Positions 7,188-16,724 are shown, counted from the stretch's first letter. The stretch is DNA of 64,000 nt from CAIXPS01 sp034430115 (GCA_034430115.1 DAOUFG010000126.1:9255-73254); one strand, 5' to 3'. Numbers and translations: made by a program. The notes: generated by a model not told the origin, from the letters alone.

Positions 7188-8795
7188 ATGACGACCCTGT
7201 ATGGCACGCAGAATCGCGTCGGCGAGTGGGGCTACACGGCGGCCCACCAGACGGCGAATCCGTTTCAAGAGCTGGACCTGGATGTGCTGTTCACGCATGA
7301 GTCCGGGCAGACCTGGCGAGTACCCGCCTTCTGGGCGGGCGGCCAGGACTGGCGTGTGCGCTTTGCGCCGCCGCTGGCGGGGCAATACACTTTCCACACC
7401 GAATGTTCCGACCCCGCTGATACCGGGTTGCACGGGCAGCAGGGACAATTGATCGTCGAGCCCTACACCGGAGAGCATCCGCTGTTCAAGCACGGCCCTG
7501 TGCGCGTCAGTGCCGACCAACATCACTTCGTCCATGCCGACGGCACGCCGTTCTTCTGGCTGGGCGATACGTGGTGGATGGGGCTAACGCGCCGGATGAG
7601 CTGGCCCGACGATTTTCAACGCCTGGCCGCCGACCGGATTGCCAAGGGGTTCACGGTAGTGCAAATCGTGGCCGGGCTGTACCCCGACATGGATTGGTAC
7701 GATCCGCGCGGCGCCAACGAAGCGGGCTTCCCCTATGATAAGGAACTCACGCGCATCAACCCGGCCTATTACGACGTGGCCGATTTGAAGATGCAATACC
7801 TGGTGCGCTGCGGGTTGATGCCGTGCATCGTGGGCTGCTGGGGCTACTTCATGGCCTGGATCGGCGTGGCGCGTATGAAGAAGCACTGGCGCTATCTGAT
7901 CGCGCGCTGGGGCGCCTACCCGGTGGTGTGGTGCCTGGCCGGCGAGGGCACGATGCCCTATTACCTGTCCAAGACGCCCGAACAGGACGTGGCATTGCAA
8001 AAGTCCGGCTGGACCGACCTGGGGCGTTACGTGCACGAGACGGACCCAATGCAGCGACTGGTGACGATTCACGCCGGGGGCAACGGCGTCGGGCGGGACA
8101 ACGTGGTGGACGATAGCGTGCTGGATTTTGACCTGCTGCAAACGGGCCACAGCGGCTATGAAAGCATCCCCAATACCATGCGCATGATCAACGAGCAGTG
8201 CGCGCGCCTGCCCGCCAAGCCGGTGATCGACGGCGAGGTGAATTACGAGGGCTTCCTGTATGGCAACTTCGACGAGGTGCAGCGCCTGGCATTTTGGGGC
8301 TGTATGCTCTCCGGCGCAGCCGGTCACACCTACGGCGCGAACGGCATCTGGCAGGTGAACACGCGCGAGCAGCCCTATGGCCCTTCGCCGCACGGCAACA
8401 CCTGGGGCAACCGCCCATGGGATGAGGCCATGCGCTTGCCCGGCTCCGCCGAGCTTGGGATGGGCAAACGCCTGTTGCAGCGTTACCCCTGGTGGGAGTT
8501 CAAGCCGCACCAGGAGTGGGTGGACCCGGCGGCGGATACGGAAAACCCCTGGCGGCACTACGCCGCGGGCATCCCCGGTCAGGTGCGCGTGATTTATATG
8601 TATCAACAGGTGTGGGGCCGCACGGTGTACCTCCGGCACATCGAGCCCGACGTGCGCTATCGCGCGTTCTTCTGCCATCCGATCAGCGGCGAAGAGACAC
8701 CCCTGGGGCTGGTAACGCCGGAACCAGACGGCAGTTGGCTTGTCCCACAGCAACCCGAAGTGCATGATTGGTTGCTGGTGCTTGAGCGGGCTTAG
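7188..8795 (+). CDS. Apiosidase-like glycoside hydrolase (DUF5060 + DUF4038 architecture)
   Basis: This 535-residue protein begins with a beta-sandwich (about 1-95, LFTHESGQTWRVPAFWAGG then FAPPLAGQYTFHTECSD) like the DUF5060 domain. It continues with a TIM-barrel opening FVHADGTPFFWLGDTWWMGL near 110-130, typical of the DUF4038/GH140-type group. Candidate acid residues include E in CLAGEGTMPYY and in VIDGEVNYEGF. Known relatives remove apiose or other branch sugars from plant polysaccharides; the substrate here is unknown. No signal peptide is seen, so it should act in the cytoplasm on imported oligosaccharides. An AGGAG site precedes the ATG. It opens a plus-strand run of sugar genes. Confidence 0.75.
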   Translation: MTTLYGTQNRVGEWGYTAAHQTANPFQELDLDVLFTHESGQTWRVPAFWAGGQDWRVRFAPPLAGQYTFHTECSDPADTGLHGQQGQLIVEPYTGEHPLFKHGPVRVSADQHHFVHADGTPFFWLGDTWWMGLTRRMSWPDDFQRLAADRIAKGFTVVQIVAGLYPDMDWYDPRGANEAGFPYDKELTRINPAYYDVADLKMQYLVRCGLMPCIVGCWGYFMAWIGVARMKKHWRYLIARWGAYPVVWCLAGEGTMPYYLSKTPEQDVALQKSGWTDLGRYVHETDPMQRLVTIHAGGNGVGRDNVVDDSVLDFDLLQTGHSGYESIPNTMRMINEQCARLPAKPVIDGEVNYEGFLYGNFDEVQRLAFWGCMLSGAAGHTYGANGIWQVNTREQPYGPSPHGNTWGNRPWDEAMRLPGSAELGMGKRLLQRYPWWEFKPHQEWVDPAADTENPWRHYAAGIPGQVRVIYMYQQVWGRTVYLRHIEPDVRYRAFFCHPISGEETPLGLVTPEPDGSWLVPQQPEVHDWLLVLERA

Positions 8796-8819
8796 GCCAA
8801 TGATCTTTCAATAGGGATA

Positions 8820-9020
8820 ACACAAAGAACACGAGGTCTCTCTTTCCTGTTCGTGTTCTTTGTGCCCTTCGTACCTTGTACTTTCGTGTCCTCGTAGTTC
8901 CTATGCCTTTGTGATCTTCGTTGCTTGGTTGCTTTGTGTGAACCTTATTAAATCGCAAAGGGCGCAAAACACCGGAGAGACTTCGCGCTCTTCGTGCCTC
9001 CGTGTCCTGGTGGTTCTCCT
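8820..9020. repeat. Dispersed repeat, family C (copy 1), filling most of the 8796-9192 gap
   Basis: The word CAAAGAACACG (8825-8835) returns inverted as CGTGTTCTTTG (about 8850-8860). Variants such as CTTTGTG, TTCGTG and CTTCGTGCCTCCGTGTC follow in series. The same vocabulary is found at 14335-14510 and 16725-16960. No open frame that looks real lies in the gap. The ribosome site of the next gene (AAGGAG, 9178-9183) is at its end. Confidence 0.6.
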
Positions 9021-9192
9021 GCCTGCTGGCGAATGAACGCGTGGATAAATGCGAGGGGCCGGCAACCAATTGGAACAGGATTGTGTGCCACAATAGAGTC
9101 GTTGATAGATCGCAGAGTGGACGCAGACGCGAGATGCGCCAGCCCCCTATGCAACACACTGGCAAAAGGGGCTGGTGAAGGAGAACAATCAT

Positions 9193-10362
9193 ATGAAAGA
9201 TCCCCTGATCACTCGGATCGAAGTGCACGAATACACCTACACGCTGGACAACCTCGGCACCGACTACAATGGCTTTAACACGGTCTATGCGCCGGGCGGG
9301 AAAGTGGAGCCGAAGGGTTACATCATCCGCATCCTCACCGATGCAGGCGTAAGCGGCGAATATGCGGGCGGCGGAGATGCCGACTACGCCTTGCTGAAGC
9401 GCTTCACGCACTATTTGCTTGGCCGCAGCGCGCTGGAGCGCGAGCGCATCTTCACCGACGTCAACCGCGCCCTGCGGCAGGCGGCGCGCATGGGGCTGGC
9501 GCCGGTGGATATCGCCCTGTGGGACCTGGCCGGCAAGTTCTTCAACGTGCCGATCTACAAACTGCTCGGTGGGTATAAAGAAAGCGTGCCGTGCTACGCC
9601 AGCACTTATCACGGCGACACGGTCGCCCAGGGCGGCCTGTCATCCCCCGAAGCCTATGCCGACTTTGCGGAGCAGTGCTTGGGAATGGGCTACCCGGCGT
9701 TCAAGATTCACGGATGGGGCCGCGCGCCGATCAAGCAAGAGGTCGCAAACGTGCTGACCGTCGGCAAGCGCGTGGGCGACAAGATGGATTTGATGCTGGA
9801 CCCGGCCTGCGAATACATCACCTTCGGCGATGCGTTGAAGGTCGGCCGCGCGTGCGACGAGGCGAAGTTCTTCTGGTATGAGGACCCCTACCGCGACGGC
9901 GGCACCTCACAATTCGCGCACCGCAAGCTGCGCCAGTTGATCCGCACGCCGCTATTGCAGACGGAGCACGTGCGCTCGCTGGAACCGCACATCGACTTCG
10001 CCATCGCCGACGCGACGGACTTCGTGCGCGGCGACGTGGGCTACGACGGCATCACGGGCATGATGAAGGTGGCGCACGCGTGCGAGGCGCTTGGGTTGGA
10101 CATTGAGCTGCACGGCCCCGGCCCCGCACAGCGCCAATGCATGGCCGCCATCCGCAACACCAATTACTATGAGATGGGGCTGCTGCACCCCAACGCCCCG
10201 GCCAGCCACGACCCACATCTCTACATGGATGGCTACCGCGATGGGCTCGACGCCATCGACGGAAAGGGTCACGTGCCCGTGCCGCAAGGCCCCGGCCTGG
10301 GCGTGCAGATCGACTGGGATTGGGTTGCCAGTCGCCGCACCGGCATGGCCGTTTATGAGTAA
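9193..10362 (+). CDS. Enolase-superfamily (mandelate racemase / muconate lactonizing) enzyme
   Basis: This 389-residue protein has the capping domain (about 1-120) followed by a (beta/alpha)7-beta barrel. Visible motifs are FKIHGWG (K-x-H on the second strand), LMLDPACEY (metal Asp), FFWYEDPYRDGG (metal Glu), LLQTEHV (third metal ligand) and a late LDIELHGPGPAQR histidine strand. This is the pattern of acid-sugar dehydratases or racemases, which abstract a proton next to a carboxylate stabilised by Mg2+. The substrate cannot be fixed, but the neighbours (apiosidase-like hydrolase, mannonate-dehydratase-like protein) favour a sugar acid. The ATG at 9193 has AAGGAG at 9 nt, better than the GTG six codons upstream. 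Confidence 0.85.
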   Translation: MKDPLITRIEVHEYTYTLDNLGTDYNGFNTVYAPGGKVEPKGYIIRILTDAGVSGEYAGGGDADYALLKRFTHYLLGRSALERERIFTDVNRALRQAARMGLAPVDIALWDLAGKFFNVPIYKLLGGYKESVPCYASTYHGDTVAQGGLSSPEAYADFAEQCLGMGYPAFKIHGWGRAPIKQEVANVLTVGKRVGDKMDLMLDPACEYITFGDALKVGRACDEAKFFWYEDPYRDGGTSQFAHRKLRQLIRTPLLQTEHVRSLEPHIDFAIADATDFVRGDVGYDGITGMMKVAHACEALGLDIELHGPGPAQRQCMAAIRNTNYYEMGLLHPNAPASHDPHLYMDGYRDGLDAIDGKGHVPVPQGPGLGVQIDWDWVASRRTGMAVYE

Positions 10363-10398
10363 AGGGTTGCAGAAACTGAAGTCACGCGGTTGAAACCC

Positions 10399-10452
10399 CC
10401 GATCAACGCAGATAACAAGCCTCTTTTACCTATGTTCGTCTGCGTTGATCGG
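10399..10452. repeat. Dispersed inverted repeat, family A (copy 3), perfect 14-bp arms
   Basis: CCGATCAACGCAGA at 10399-10412 pairs perfectly with TCTGCGTTGATCGG at 10439-10452 around a 26-nt loop. It is placed just after the enolase-superfamily gene and may end its transcript. The sequence words match the repeats at 4011 and 5045. Confidence 0.65.
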
Positions 10453-10601
10453 CGTCCCAGCTTTGATGATGCACTCGGACGGGCTCGCTTTACATACCTT
10501 TAACCACCCGCCCTTACAATCCATCCTGACCGATCATAATGGCGCCACTTGGTACGGTTGACCTCAGGTGAGCGCAAGCCGACAAGGGAGAATGACAAAC
10601 G

Positions 10602-13220
10602 ATGAGACCCATCCGATCCTTTATCGTCTCGCCCGTACTTCCCGCTCCACTCGACCGCCTTCGCGATGTGGCATATAACTTGCGCTGGGCCTGGAACCAC
10701 GATGCCCTGACCTTATTCCGGAGGCTGGACAGCGACTTGTGGGAAACCACTGACCATAATCCCGTGGAGATGCTCGGTAGCATCGATCAGGCGCGCCTGG
10801 AAGCGGCGGCGGGAGATGAAAGCTTTCTCGCGCACCTGGATCGTGTGGCGCGCGACCTGGATGACTATCTCCACAACCAGGCGTGGTTTCAACGCGTTCA
10901 TGGTCACGGTGGCGAGCTAGGTGCGCTGGACGCAGGCCAGCCTCTGGTGGCATACCTGTCGGCGGAGTTCGGCCTGACCGAGTGTCTATCGATCTTCGCC
11001 GGCGGCCTGGGCCTGCTGGCCGGTGACCACCTGAAGTCTGCCAGTGACCTGGGCGTGCCACTGGTCGGAGTGGGGCTGCTGTACCAGCAAGGTTATTTAC
11101 GGCAGCAACTCGATTCATCCGGCTGGCAGCATGATCTGCTCGCAGCCAACGACTTCTACACCCTGCCACTCGCGTTGCAGCGCCGGCTCGATGGCTCGCC
11201 GGTCACGATCAGTGTGGAGTACCCCGGGCGCACCGTGACGGCGCAGGTATGGCGCGCCAACGTCGGGCGGCTATCCCTCTACCTCCTGGATACCAACATC
11301 GCCGCCAACCGGGCGGATGACCGCTCGATCACCGATCAATTGTATGGTGGCGACAACGAATTGAGGCTGAAGCAGGAGATATTACTGGGCATCGGCGGCT
11401 ACCGCACCCTGGAGGCGTTGGGGCTGCAACCGGCCATCTGCCACATGAACGAGGGGCATTCGGCCTTCATCGGGTTGGAGCGCGCGCGTTGGCTCATGGA
11501 GCAGCGCGGCCTATCGTTCGACCAGGCGCGCGAGGCGGCCTCGGCAGGCTTGATCTTCACCACGCACACTGCCGTGCCGGCCGGCCACGACCAGTTCACG
11601 CCACAGCTCATCGACCAGTATCTGACGGACTACTACCGCTCACTCGGGTTGACCCACTACGAGTTTATGGGCCTCGGACGAACGGACCCCAACGACGAAG
11701 GTGCTCCGTTCAGCATGACTGTGCTCGCCATGCGCATGGCGGCCTACAGCAACGCCGTGAGCAAACTGCATGGCGAGGTGACACGCGATATGATGCAGAA
11801 CCTCTGGCCGGGCCTGCCCCGGCAGGAAGTACCCGTCGGCCACGTCACCAACGGCGTGCACTTCCAGACCTGGATTTCGCTGGACATGGAGCAACTTTAC
11901 GATCGTTACCTGGGCCCGCGCTGGCGTGATGAACCGGCGGACCAGGTCGTGTGGCAACGTGCCGGGCGTATCGCGGCCGAGGAGTTGTGGCGCACCCACG
12001 AGCGCCGGCGCGAGCGCCTGGTCGCCTTCGCCCGCCGCAGCCTGCGCAATCAGCTTCAGCAACGCGGCGCGACGCCTTCCGAGATCGACGCCGCAGACGA
12101 AGTGCTCGACCCGGAAGCGCTGACCATCGGGTTCGCCCGCCGCTTCGCCACCTACAAGCGCGCCGGCCTGCTGCTGCGCGACCTAGATCGCCTGAACCTC
12201 ATCCTGAACAACCCGCAACAGCCGGTGCAGATCATCTTCGCCGGCAAGGCACACCCCCGGGACACCGAAGGCAAAGAACTGATCAAACAGGTCGTGTCGG
12301 TATGCCGGCAGGAGCGTTTCCGCCGCCGCATGGTGTTCCTGGAAGACTATGACATTGAGATCGCGCGCTACCTGGTGCAGGGCGTCGACGTATGGCTAAA
12401 CACGCCCCGTCGCCCGCTGGAGGCCAGCGGCACCAGCGGCATGAAGGCGATGGCTAATGGCGCGTTGAACCTGAGCGTGTTGGACGGCTGGTGGGACGAG
12501 GCGTGGGGCGGCGATGCGTCCGACGGTGCGCCTGCCGCCAGACTGATCGGTTGGGCCATCGGCACGCGCAACAAGTTCAATGACCCCAACGAACAGGACC
12601 AGGCCGAAGCCGACGCCCTGTATGCGCTGCTCGAACACGATGTGGTTCCCACGTTTTATGATCGCTCTGCGGCGGGCTCGCCGCACCGCTGGGTGGAGCG
12701 CATGAAAGCCTCTATCAGCCAGTTGTGTTACTTCTACAACACGCACCGCATGGTGCAGGAATACACGGAGCGCTTCTACTTGCCGGCAGCGGCGCGCTAT
12801 TGGCAACTGATGTCGGACGACATGACAGGCGTTAAGGAACTCGCGGCCTGGCGACAGCGTGTACGCGCGAACTGGCAACATGTGCGCGTCGAGACGGTAG
12901 ACATTGATTCGTCCGCCACGCCCAAGGTGGGAGACGCATTCGACGTCGTCACAGAGGTGAGCCTGGGTGGCCTGGCGCCGGAAGACGTGGCCGTGGAACT
13001 GTATTGCGGCAGCCTGACGCCGGAGCGCGCCTTCGTCGAACCTTCCGTAGCCCCCATGAACCCGTGCGGCGGATCGGACGGGCGCTGCCGTTTCGAGATC
13101 AAAGGGGTGCAATTTCTCAACAGCGGCCTGCAGGGCTGCACGGTGCGTGTGATGCCGCACCATCCGCACGCACCAACGAATGCCCTACCCGGCTATGTGG
13201 TGTGGGCCGACGGTCAGTGA
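10602..13220 (+). CDS. glgP: Alpha-glucan (glycogen) phosphorylase, GT35, DUF3417-bearing type
   Basis: This 872-residue protein releases glucose-1-phosphate from glycogen or maltodextrins using PLP. The N-terminal DUF3417 domain (LRDVAYNLRWAWNHDALTLFRRLD, about 20-45) and the overall plan match the Thermotoga AgpA-type phosphorylases. The PLP lysine lies in GTSGMKAMANGALNLS (K615). Other conserved segments are YLSAEFGLTECLSIFAGGLG, HMNEGHSAF and FTTHTAVPAGHDQF. The C-terminal part (about 770-872) is a beta-rich extension. The ATG at 10602 follows a GGGAG site. It feeds glucose-1-phosphate to glycolysis and fits the surrounding sugar genes. Confidence 0.95.
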   Translation: MRPIRSFIVSPVLPAPLDRLRDVAYNLRWAWNHDALTLFRRLDSDLWETTDHNPVEMLGSIDQARLEAAAGDESFLAHLDRVARDLDDYLHNQAWFQRVHGHGGELGALDAGQPLVAYLSAEFGLTECLSIFAGGLGLLAGDHLKSASDLGVPLVGVGLLYQQGYLRQQLDSSGWQHDLLAANDFYTLPLALQRRLDGSPVTISVEYPGRTVTAQVWRANVGRLSLYLLDTNIAANRADDRSITDQLYGGDNELRLKQEILLGIGGYRTLEALGLQPAICHMNEGHSAFIGLERARWLMEQRGLSFDQAREAASAGLIFTTHTAVPAGHDQFTPQLIDQYLTDYYRSLGLTHYEFMGLGRTDPNDEGAPFSMTVLAMRMAAYSNAVSKLHGEVTRDMMQNLWPGLPRQEVPVGHVTNGVHFQTWISLDMEQLYDRYLGPRWRDEPADQVVWQRAGRIAAEELWRTHERRRERLVAFARRSLRNQLQQRGATPSEIDAADEVLDPEALTIGFARRFATYKRAGLLLRDLDRLNLILNNPQQPVQIIFAGKAHPRDTEGKELIKQVVSVCRQERFRRRMVFLEDYDIEIARYLVQGVDVWLNTPRRPLEASGTSGMKAMANGALNLSVLDGWWDEAWGGDASDGAPAARLIGWAIGTRNKFNDPNEQDQAEADALYALLEHDVVPTFYDRSAAGSPHRWVERMKASISQLCYFYNTHRMVQEYTERFYLPAAARYWQLMSDDMTGVKELAAWRQRVRANWQHVRVETVDIDSSATPKVGDAFDVVTEVSLGGLAPEDVAVELYCGSLTPERAFVEPSVAPMNPCGGSDGRCRFEIKGVQFLNSGLQGCTVRVMPHHPHAPTNALPGYVVWADGQ

Positions 13221-13374
13221 GGTGAACAAACGTCAACATCCTCGGCCCGCTAAAAATGGCCGGTACGTCGTTCGCGATATACAAGCGCACGCCCAAACCG
13301 GCCTGCACTGCATGAAACTGTTGCGCAGCCGCAACGTGTTCACGGCGTGCCTATAATCGCGCAAAGAGGAAATC

Positions 13375-14328
13375 ATGTCTTGTTCAATCAAACTCTCGAT
13401 GTTCATCGATCCCGATCCGGCTGAGGACGAGTTGCTCTTCGCCCGCCAGCTTGGCATGGATTGCGTCTACACATGGCTAAAAGACGAACAGTGCAGCTTC
13501 GATTACCTCACGGCGTTGCGCAGCCGCGTCGAGGCCGCCGGGCTGCAACTCTATAACGCCGGCAACATCCGGCTGGGCAAGTCCGACAAGATTCACCTGG
13601 CATTGCCTGGGCGCGACGAGATGATCGAGCAGTTCTGTGTTTTTCTCCGCGACCTGGGACGCGCAGGCATCCACACCACCACCTTCACCTGGGAGCCCGA
13701 CCAGGTGTGGAGTTCGGCGCCGGGCGAGAATCGCTTCTCCGTCGCGCGTCATGTGGACATGACGGATCTCTATGCGCGGCCATTCACGCACGGGCGCGCG
13801 TATGAGCGTGAAGAGCTGTGGGAGAACTTCACCTACTTCTGCCGGCGCGTCATCCCGGTGGCCGAGCAGGCCGGGGTGCGCCTGGCGCTGCACCCCAATG
13901 ACCCGCCGGTGGATGGCAAGCTGGGCGGCATCCCCTGCCTGATTCACAGCTACGCCGATTACCGGCGCGCCTTCGAGATTGCCGCCAGCCCAAACCTGGG
14001 CATGGAGTTTTGCGTGGGCTGCTGGCTGGAAGGCGGCTCCGCCTTTGGCGACCTGTTTTCTGCTGTGCGCGAGTTTGTGGCCGAGGGGCGCATCTACATC
14101 GTGCACTTCCGCAACGTCACCAGCCCCCTGCCCGTCTTCACCGAGACCTATCTCGACAACGGCTACATGGATATGTATCGCGTGATGAAGCTCTTCTGCG
14201 ACACGGGCTACAACGGCACGATGATTCTGGATCACTCGCCGCAAATGCCGCCGTCCTATAAGGGTGCTTCCACCGCTTACGCCATCGGCTACATGCGCGC
14301 ACTCATGCAACGCGCCGAGGCGGCGTAA
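13375..14328 (+). CDS. Mannonate dehydratase (UxuA) family protein
   Basis: This 317-residue TIM-barrel protein resembles UxuA. The recognisable parts are RLALHPNDPPVDGKLGGIP (metal-binding His in the middle), MEFCVGCWLEGG (metal-binding Cys), YIVHFRNVTSPLPVFTETYL (metal-binding His) and GTMILDHSPQMP near the end (metal-binding Asp). UxuA converts D-mannonate to 2-keto-3-deoxygluconate in uronate breakdown. The protein is shorter than E. coli UxuA, so a related sugar-acid dehydratase or isomerase activity is possible. AGAGGA lies 5 nt before the ATG. It ends the plus-strand sugar block. Confidence 0.8.
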   Translation: MSCSIKLSMFIDPDPAEDELLFARQLGMDCVYTWLKDEQCSFDYLTALRSRVEAAGLQLYNAGNIRLGKSDKIHLALPGRDEMIEQFCVFLRDLGRAGIHTTTFTWEPDQVWSSAPGENRFSVARHVDMTDLYARPFTHGRAYEREELWENFTYFCRRVIPVAEQAGVRLALHPNDPPVDGKLGGIPCLIHSYADYRRAFEIAASPNLGMEFCVGCWLEGGSAFGDLFSAVREFVAEGRIYIVHFRNVTSPLPVFTETYLDNGYMDMYRVMKLFCDTGYNGTMILDHSPQMPPSYKGASTAYAIGYMRALMQRAEAA

Positions 14329-14339
14329 GCATCTCTAAC

Positions 14340-14515
14340 ACGAAGTAACGAAGAATCTCTATATTTCTTTGTATCCTTTGCTTCTCTGCTTCTTTGCGGT
14401 TCAACTGATGATTCACCGCAGAGTCGCAGAGGTTTTTCGTCTCTTTGCTTCTTTGCTTCTTTGCGGTTGACTCCGGATTGCGCTACAGAGACGCAAAGAA
14501 CACAAAGGATGACGA
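14340..14515. repeat. Dispersed repeat, family C (copy 2)
   Basis: Blocks such as TCTTTGCTTCTTTGCGGTT (14444-14468, repeated from 14387) alternate with the inverted form ACAGAGACGCAAAGAACACAAAGG near 14485-14508. The segment can fold back on itself. It lies between the UxuA-like gene and the DinB gene. Confidence 0.6.
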
Positions 14516-14546
14516 GCGAAAGATAGTCTGAGGAAGGAGGGTCTTG

Positions 14547-15056
14547 ATGGAAACTACGTCTGATGCGTTGATCGCCGAGTTCGCCCGGTATAACCTGTGG
14601 GCGAACCTGGAACTGTTGAAAGCGTGTGAAGGGCTGAGCGAGGATCAGCTTCAGGCTTCCGCGCCCGGCACGTTTGGCACCATCCGCGATACGCTGATGC
14701 ACCTCGCCGGCTCTGAAGGATACTACCTGTTCTTGCTCAGCGGCCAGAAGATCGTGGCGCCATTCAAAAAGGGGGATCGCCCAAGCGTGGCCGAGATTCG
14801 CCATTACGCCGAGCACGTCGGCTCAATCCTGGCCGACGTCATGGTGCACACCAGCCTCGACGCGCCCGTCCGCGAAGAGGATGACGGGCAGGTCTACACC
14901 TATAAGGCAGTCGTTGTGCTGATCCAGGTAATCAATCACGGGGTCGAACATCGCACCAACGTCACGACCATCCTGGCCCAACTGGGCGTCAAAACGCCGG
15001 GCATCGACGGTTGGGGTTACCTGAATGCACATCTCGATCGGCTGGGCATCCGTTAG
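14547..15056 (+). CDS. DinB-family protein
   Basis: This 169-residue four-helix protein has the DinB/YfiT pattern. LIAEFARYNLWANLELLKACEGLSE is at the start, a metal-binding His is in RDTLMHLAGSEGYYL near 45-60, and VINHGVEHRTNVTTILAQLG with two more histidines is near 130-150. DinB superfamily proteins bind a metal ion through three histidines, and many act as thiol-dependent transferases; the substrate is not predictable. AGGAGG lies 6 nt before the ATG at 14547. It stands alone, ends at a strong hairpin and is convergent with the sugar dehydrogenase gene. Confidence 0.85.
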   Translation: METTSDALIAEFARYNLWANLELLKACEGLSEDQLQASAPGTFGTIRDTLMHLAGSEGYYLFLLSGQKIVAPFKKGDRPSVAEIRHYAEHVGSILADVMVHTSLDAPVREEDDGQVYTYKAVVVLIQVINHGVEHRTNVTTILAQLGVKTPGIDGWGYLNAHLDRLGIR

Positions 15057-15071
15057 CCCAATCATCCTCGA

Positions 15072-15118
15072 ATGATGGCGCGGGGAGTCGTTATATAGGC
15101 GACTCCCCGCGCCATCAT
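15072..15118. terminator. Perfect 19-bp hairpin between convergent genes
   Basis: ATGATGGCGCGGGGAGTCG at 15072-15090 pairs without mismatch with 15100-15118 around a 9-nt AT-rich loop. CGTTTCTT follows on the plus strand. It starts 15 bp after the DinB stop and precedes the end of the minus-strand dehydrogenase gene by 95 bp, so it probably ends DinB transcription and may serve both directions. Confidence 0.75.
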
Positions 15119-15212
15119 CGTTTCTTGAAAGGGTATTCCCCCGTACTTGTGTTCTTTCGTGAAGATTCGTGGATGGCACTCTACCAGGGCCTGGTCATTA
15201 TCCGCCGATCGT

Positions 15213-16697
15213 TCACATGCGCATGGCGAACGGCAGGTACAGCCGTTGCGGCGTGGAGAGATCAATTGTGTGCGTGTTCATCACCGCACCGGCGGCGTTG
15301 CGAGCCGTCACGGTGATCGTTTGCATCCCCTCGATGTGCCAGGCAAAGGTGACTGTGTCCGTTAGCCCGACCGTATGCGTGACGGGTATCTGACCCGTGG
15401 CTTGCCAGACGTAGGTGATTGGCAGCGTCGCCGTCAGCGGGGCAACCTGGGCGCTGAACGAATGAGGCAGGTCCGCAAACCCGCTTGCAGGCCCGCTGAT
15501 CGTCACACTGCTCAGCGAGGCGGGCGCCAGGGTCGTCGTGGAGGTGAGCCGGTAGAGCGCGCCGTTGCCCACGGCGTAGAGTTCACCGTTTCTATCCTCC
15601 CCAAAGGAATGCAGACCGCCGGTGTTGAACACCTGGGTGGACGTGTACACGCCGGGGCTGGGTTGCCACATCGCCCACAGGTCGCCGCTGCACAAGTCGG
15701 CATAGAAGTAATCGCCATACAGCCACCAGTAGCTGGGGCCGCGATACACATAGCCGCCGATGACGGCGCAGTTACCGCCGGCGTGGCTATATTCCATCAC
15801 CGGCATCTGCGGCGGGATGTTGCTGGGCGTGCAACTGAGCGAATAGGCGTGCGTGCCTTCGTACTGGCTCCAACCATAGTTCACGCCCGCAGCGTGCCCG
15901 GTGGGCTGGACATCGACCTCCTCCCACGCCCCTTGCCCCACGTCGCCGATGTAGAGATCGCCGGTGAGCCGGTCAAACGAGTTGCGCCACGGGTTGCGCA
16001 GACCGATGGCGAAAATCTCGCCGCGCTGGGTAGGGCTGAAGACGTTGGCCGCGGGGAGCGTGTAGGTCACCTGGCCTACCACGTCCAGGCGCAGCAGTTT
16101 GCCGCGCAGGTCATTCAGGTTTTGCGCCGCGCAATACGGCACGTTGTCGTAGTTGCCGCCGTCGCCCGTGCCCGTGTAGAGCAACCCATCGGGGCCGAAG
16201 GCCAGCCAGCCACCATTGTGATTGTCGTAGGTGGGATGCGGGATCGTGAGCAGCACCACGCCCGAGTTCGGGTCGGCCACGTCGGGGTTGGCCGAGACGC
16301 TATAGCGGGCGATGGTCAGGTCGCGGTTAGGGGCGGTGTAGTAGATGTAGAAGCGTCCCGTAACGGCATAGTTCGGCTCGAACGCCAGGCCCAGCAGTCC
16401 TTGCTCGCTGTTGGTCTTGATCTTACTGCTCACATCGAGGAAGGCGGTGGGCAACAGCGCGCCGTTGCGAACAATCTTGATTGCGCCGGTTTGCTCCACG
16501 ACGAACAGACGCTCGTCGCCGGCGTGCGTCACGTAGAGCGGTTGGTTCAGGCCAGAGACGACCGTCGTCAGGCCGATGCTGATGTGCGGGTCGTTCGGCG
16601 GCGGGGCGGCCTGGGCAGGCGCGCCGGAAAGGAACAGGGCTGCGATGATGAGTGCGCCACACAACGTCGAAAACTTGGCAGGTGGGGTTTTCATCAT
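15213..16697 (-). CDS. Secreted PQQ-dependent sugar dehydrogenase-like protein
   Basis: This 494-residue protein has a signal peptide (MMKTPPAKF, hydrophobic core, cleavage after SGAPAQAA near 30). A six-bladed beta-propeller of the glucose/sorbosone dehydrogenase type follows: VVSGLNQPLYVTHAGDERLFVVEQTGAIKI, EQGLLGLAFEPNY, DNHNGGWLAFGPDGLLYTGTGDGG, GLRNPWRNSFD and GDVGQGAWEEVDV. Its reaction would be oxidation of aldose sugars outside the cell. A PKD-like Ig domain follows (about 410-480). The last residues, RLYLPFAMRM, look like the short YLP tail seen at the end of many secreted Chloroflexota proteins; this is a recollection, not a domain hit. The double ATG at 16697 was chosen because the signal peptide begins there. 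Confidence 0.8.
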   Translation of the reverse strand: MMKTPPAKFSTLCGALIIAALFLSGAPAQAAPPPNDPHISIGLTTVVSGLNQPLYVTHAGDERLFVVEQTGAIKIVRNGALLPTAFLDVSSKIKTNSEQGLLGLAFEPNYAVTGRFYIYYTAPNRDLTIARYSVSANPDVADPNSGVVLLTIPHPTYDNHNGGWLAFGPDGLLYTGTGDGGNYDNVPYCAAQNLNDLRGKLLRLDVVGQVTYTLPAANVFSPTQRGEIFAIGLRNPWRNSFDRLTGDLYIGDVGQGAWEEVDVQPTGHAAGVNYGWSQYEGTHAYSLSCTPSNIPPQMPVMEYSHAGGNCAVIGGYVYRGPSYWWLYGDYFYADLCSGDLWAMWQPSPGVYTSTQVFNTGGLHSFGEDRNGELYAVGNGALYRLTSTTTLAPASLSSVTISGPASGFADLPHSFSAQVAPLTATLPITYVWQATGQIPVTHTVGLTDTVTFAWHIEGMQTITVTARNAAGAVMNTHTIDLSTPQRLYLPFAMRM

Positions 16698-16724
16698 GCG
16701 CCCAATTGTAGTGGGCCCAGGCTC

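Noticed and set aside
7584..8765. Minus-strand open frame of 393 codons inside the apiosidase-like gene
   Set aside because: The sequence is low in recognisable motifs and His/Ala-rich; the plus-strand gene has domains and a ribosome site.
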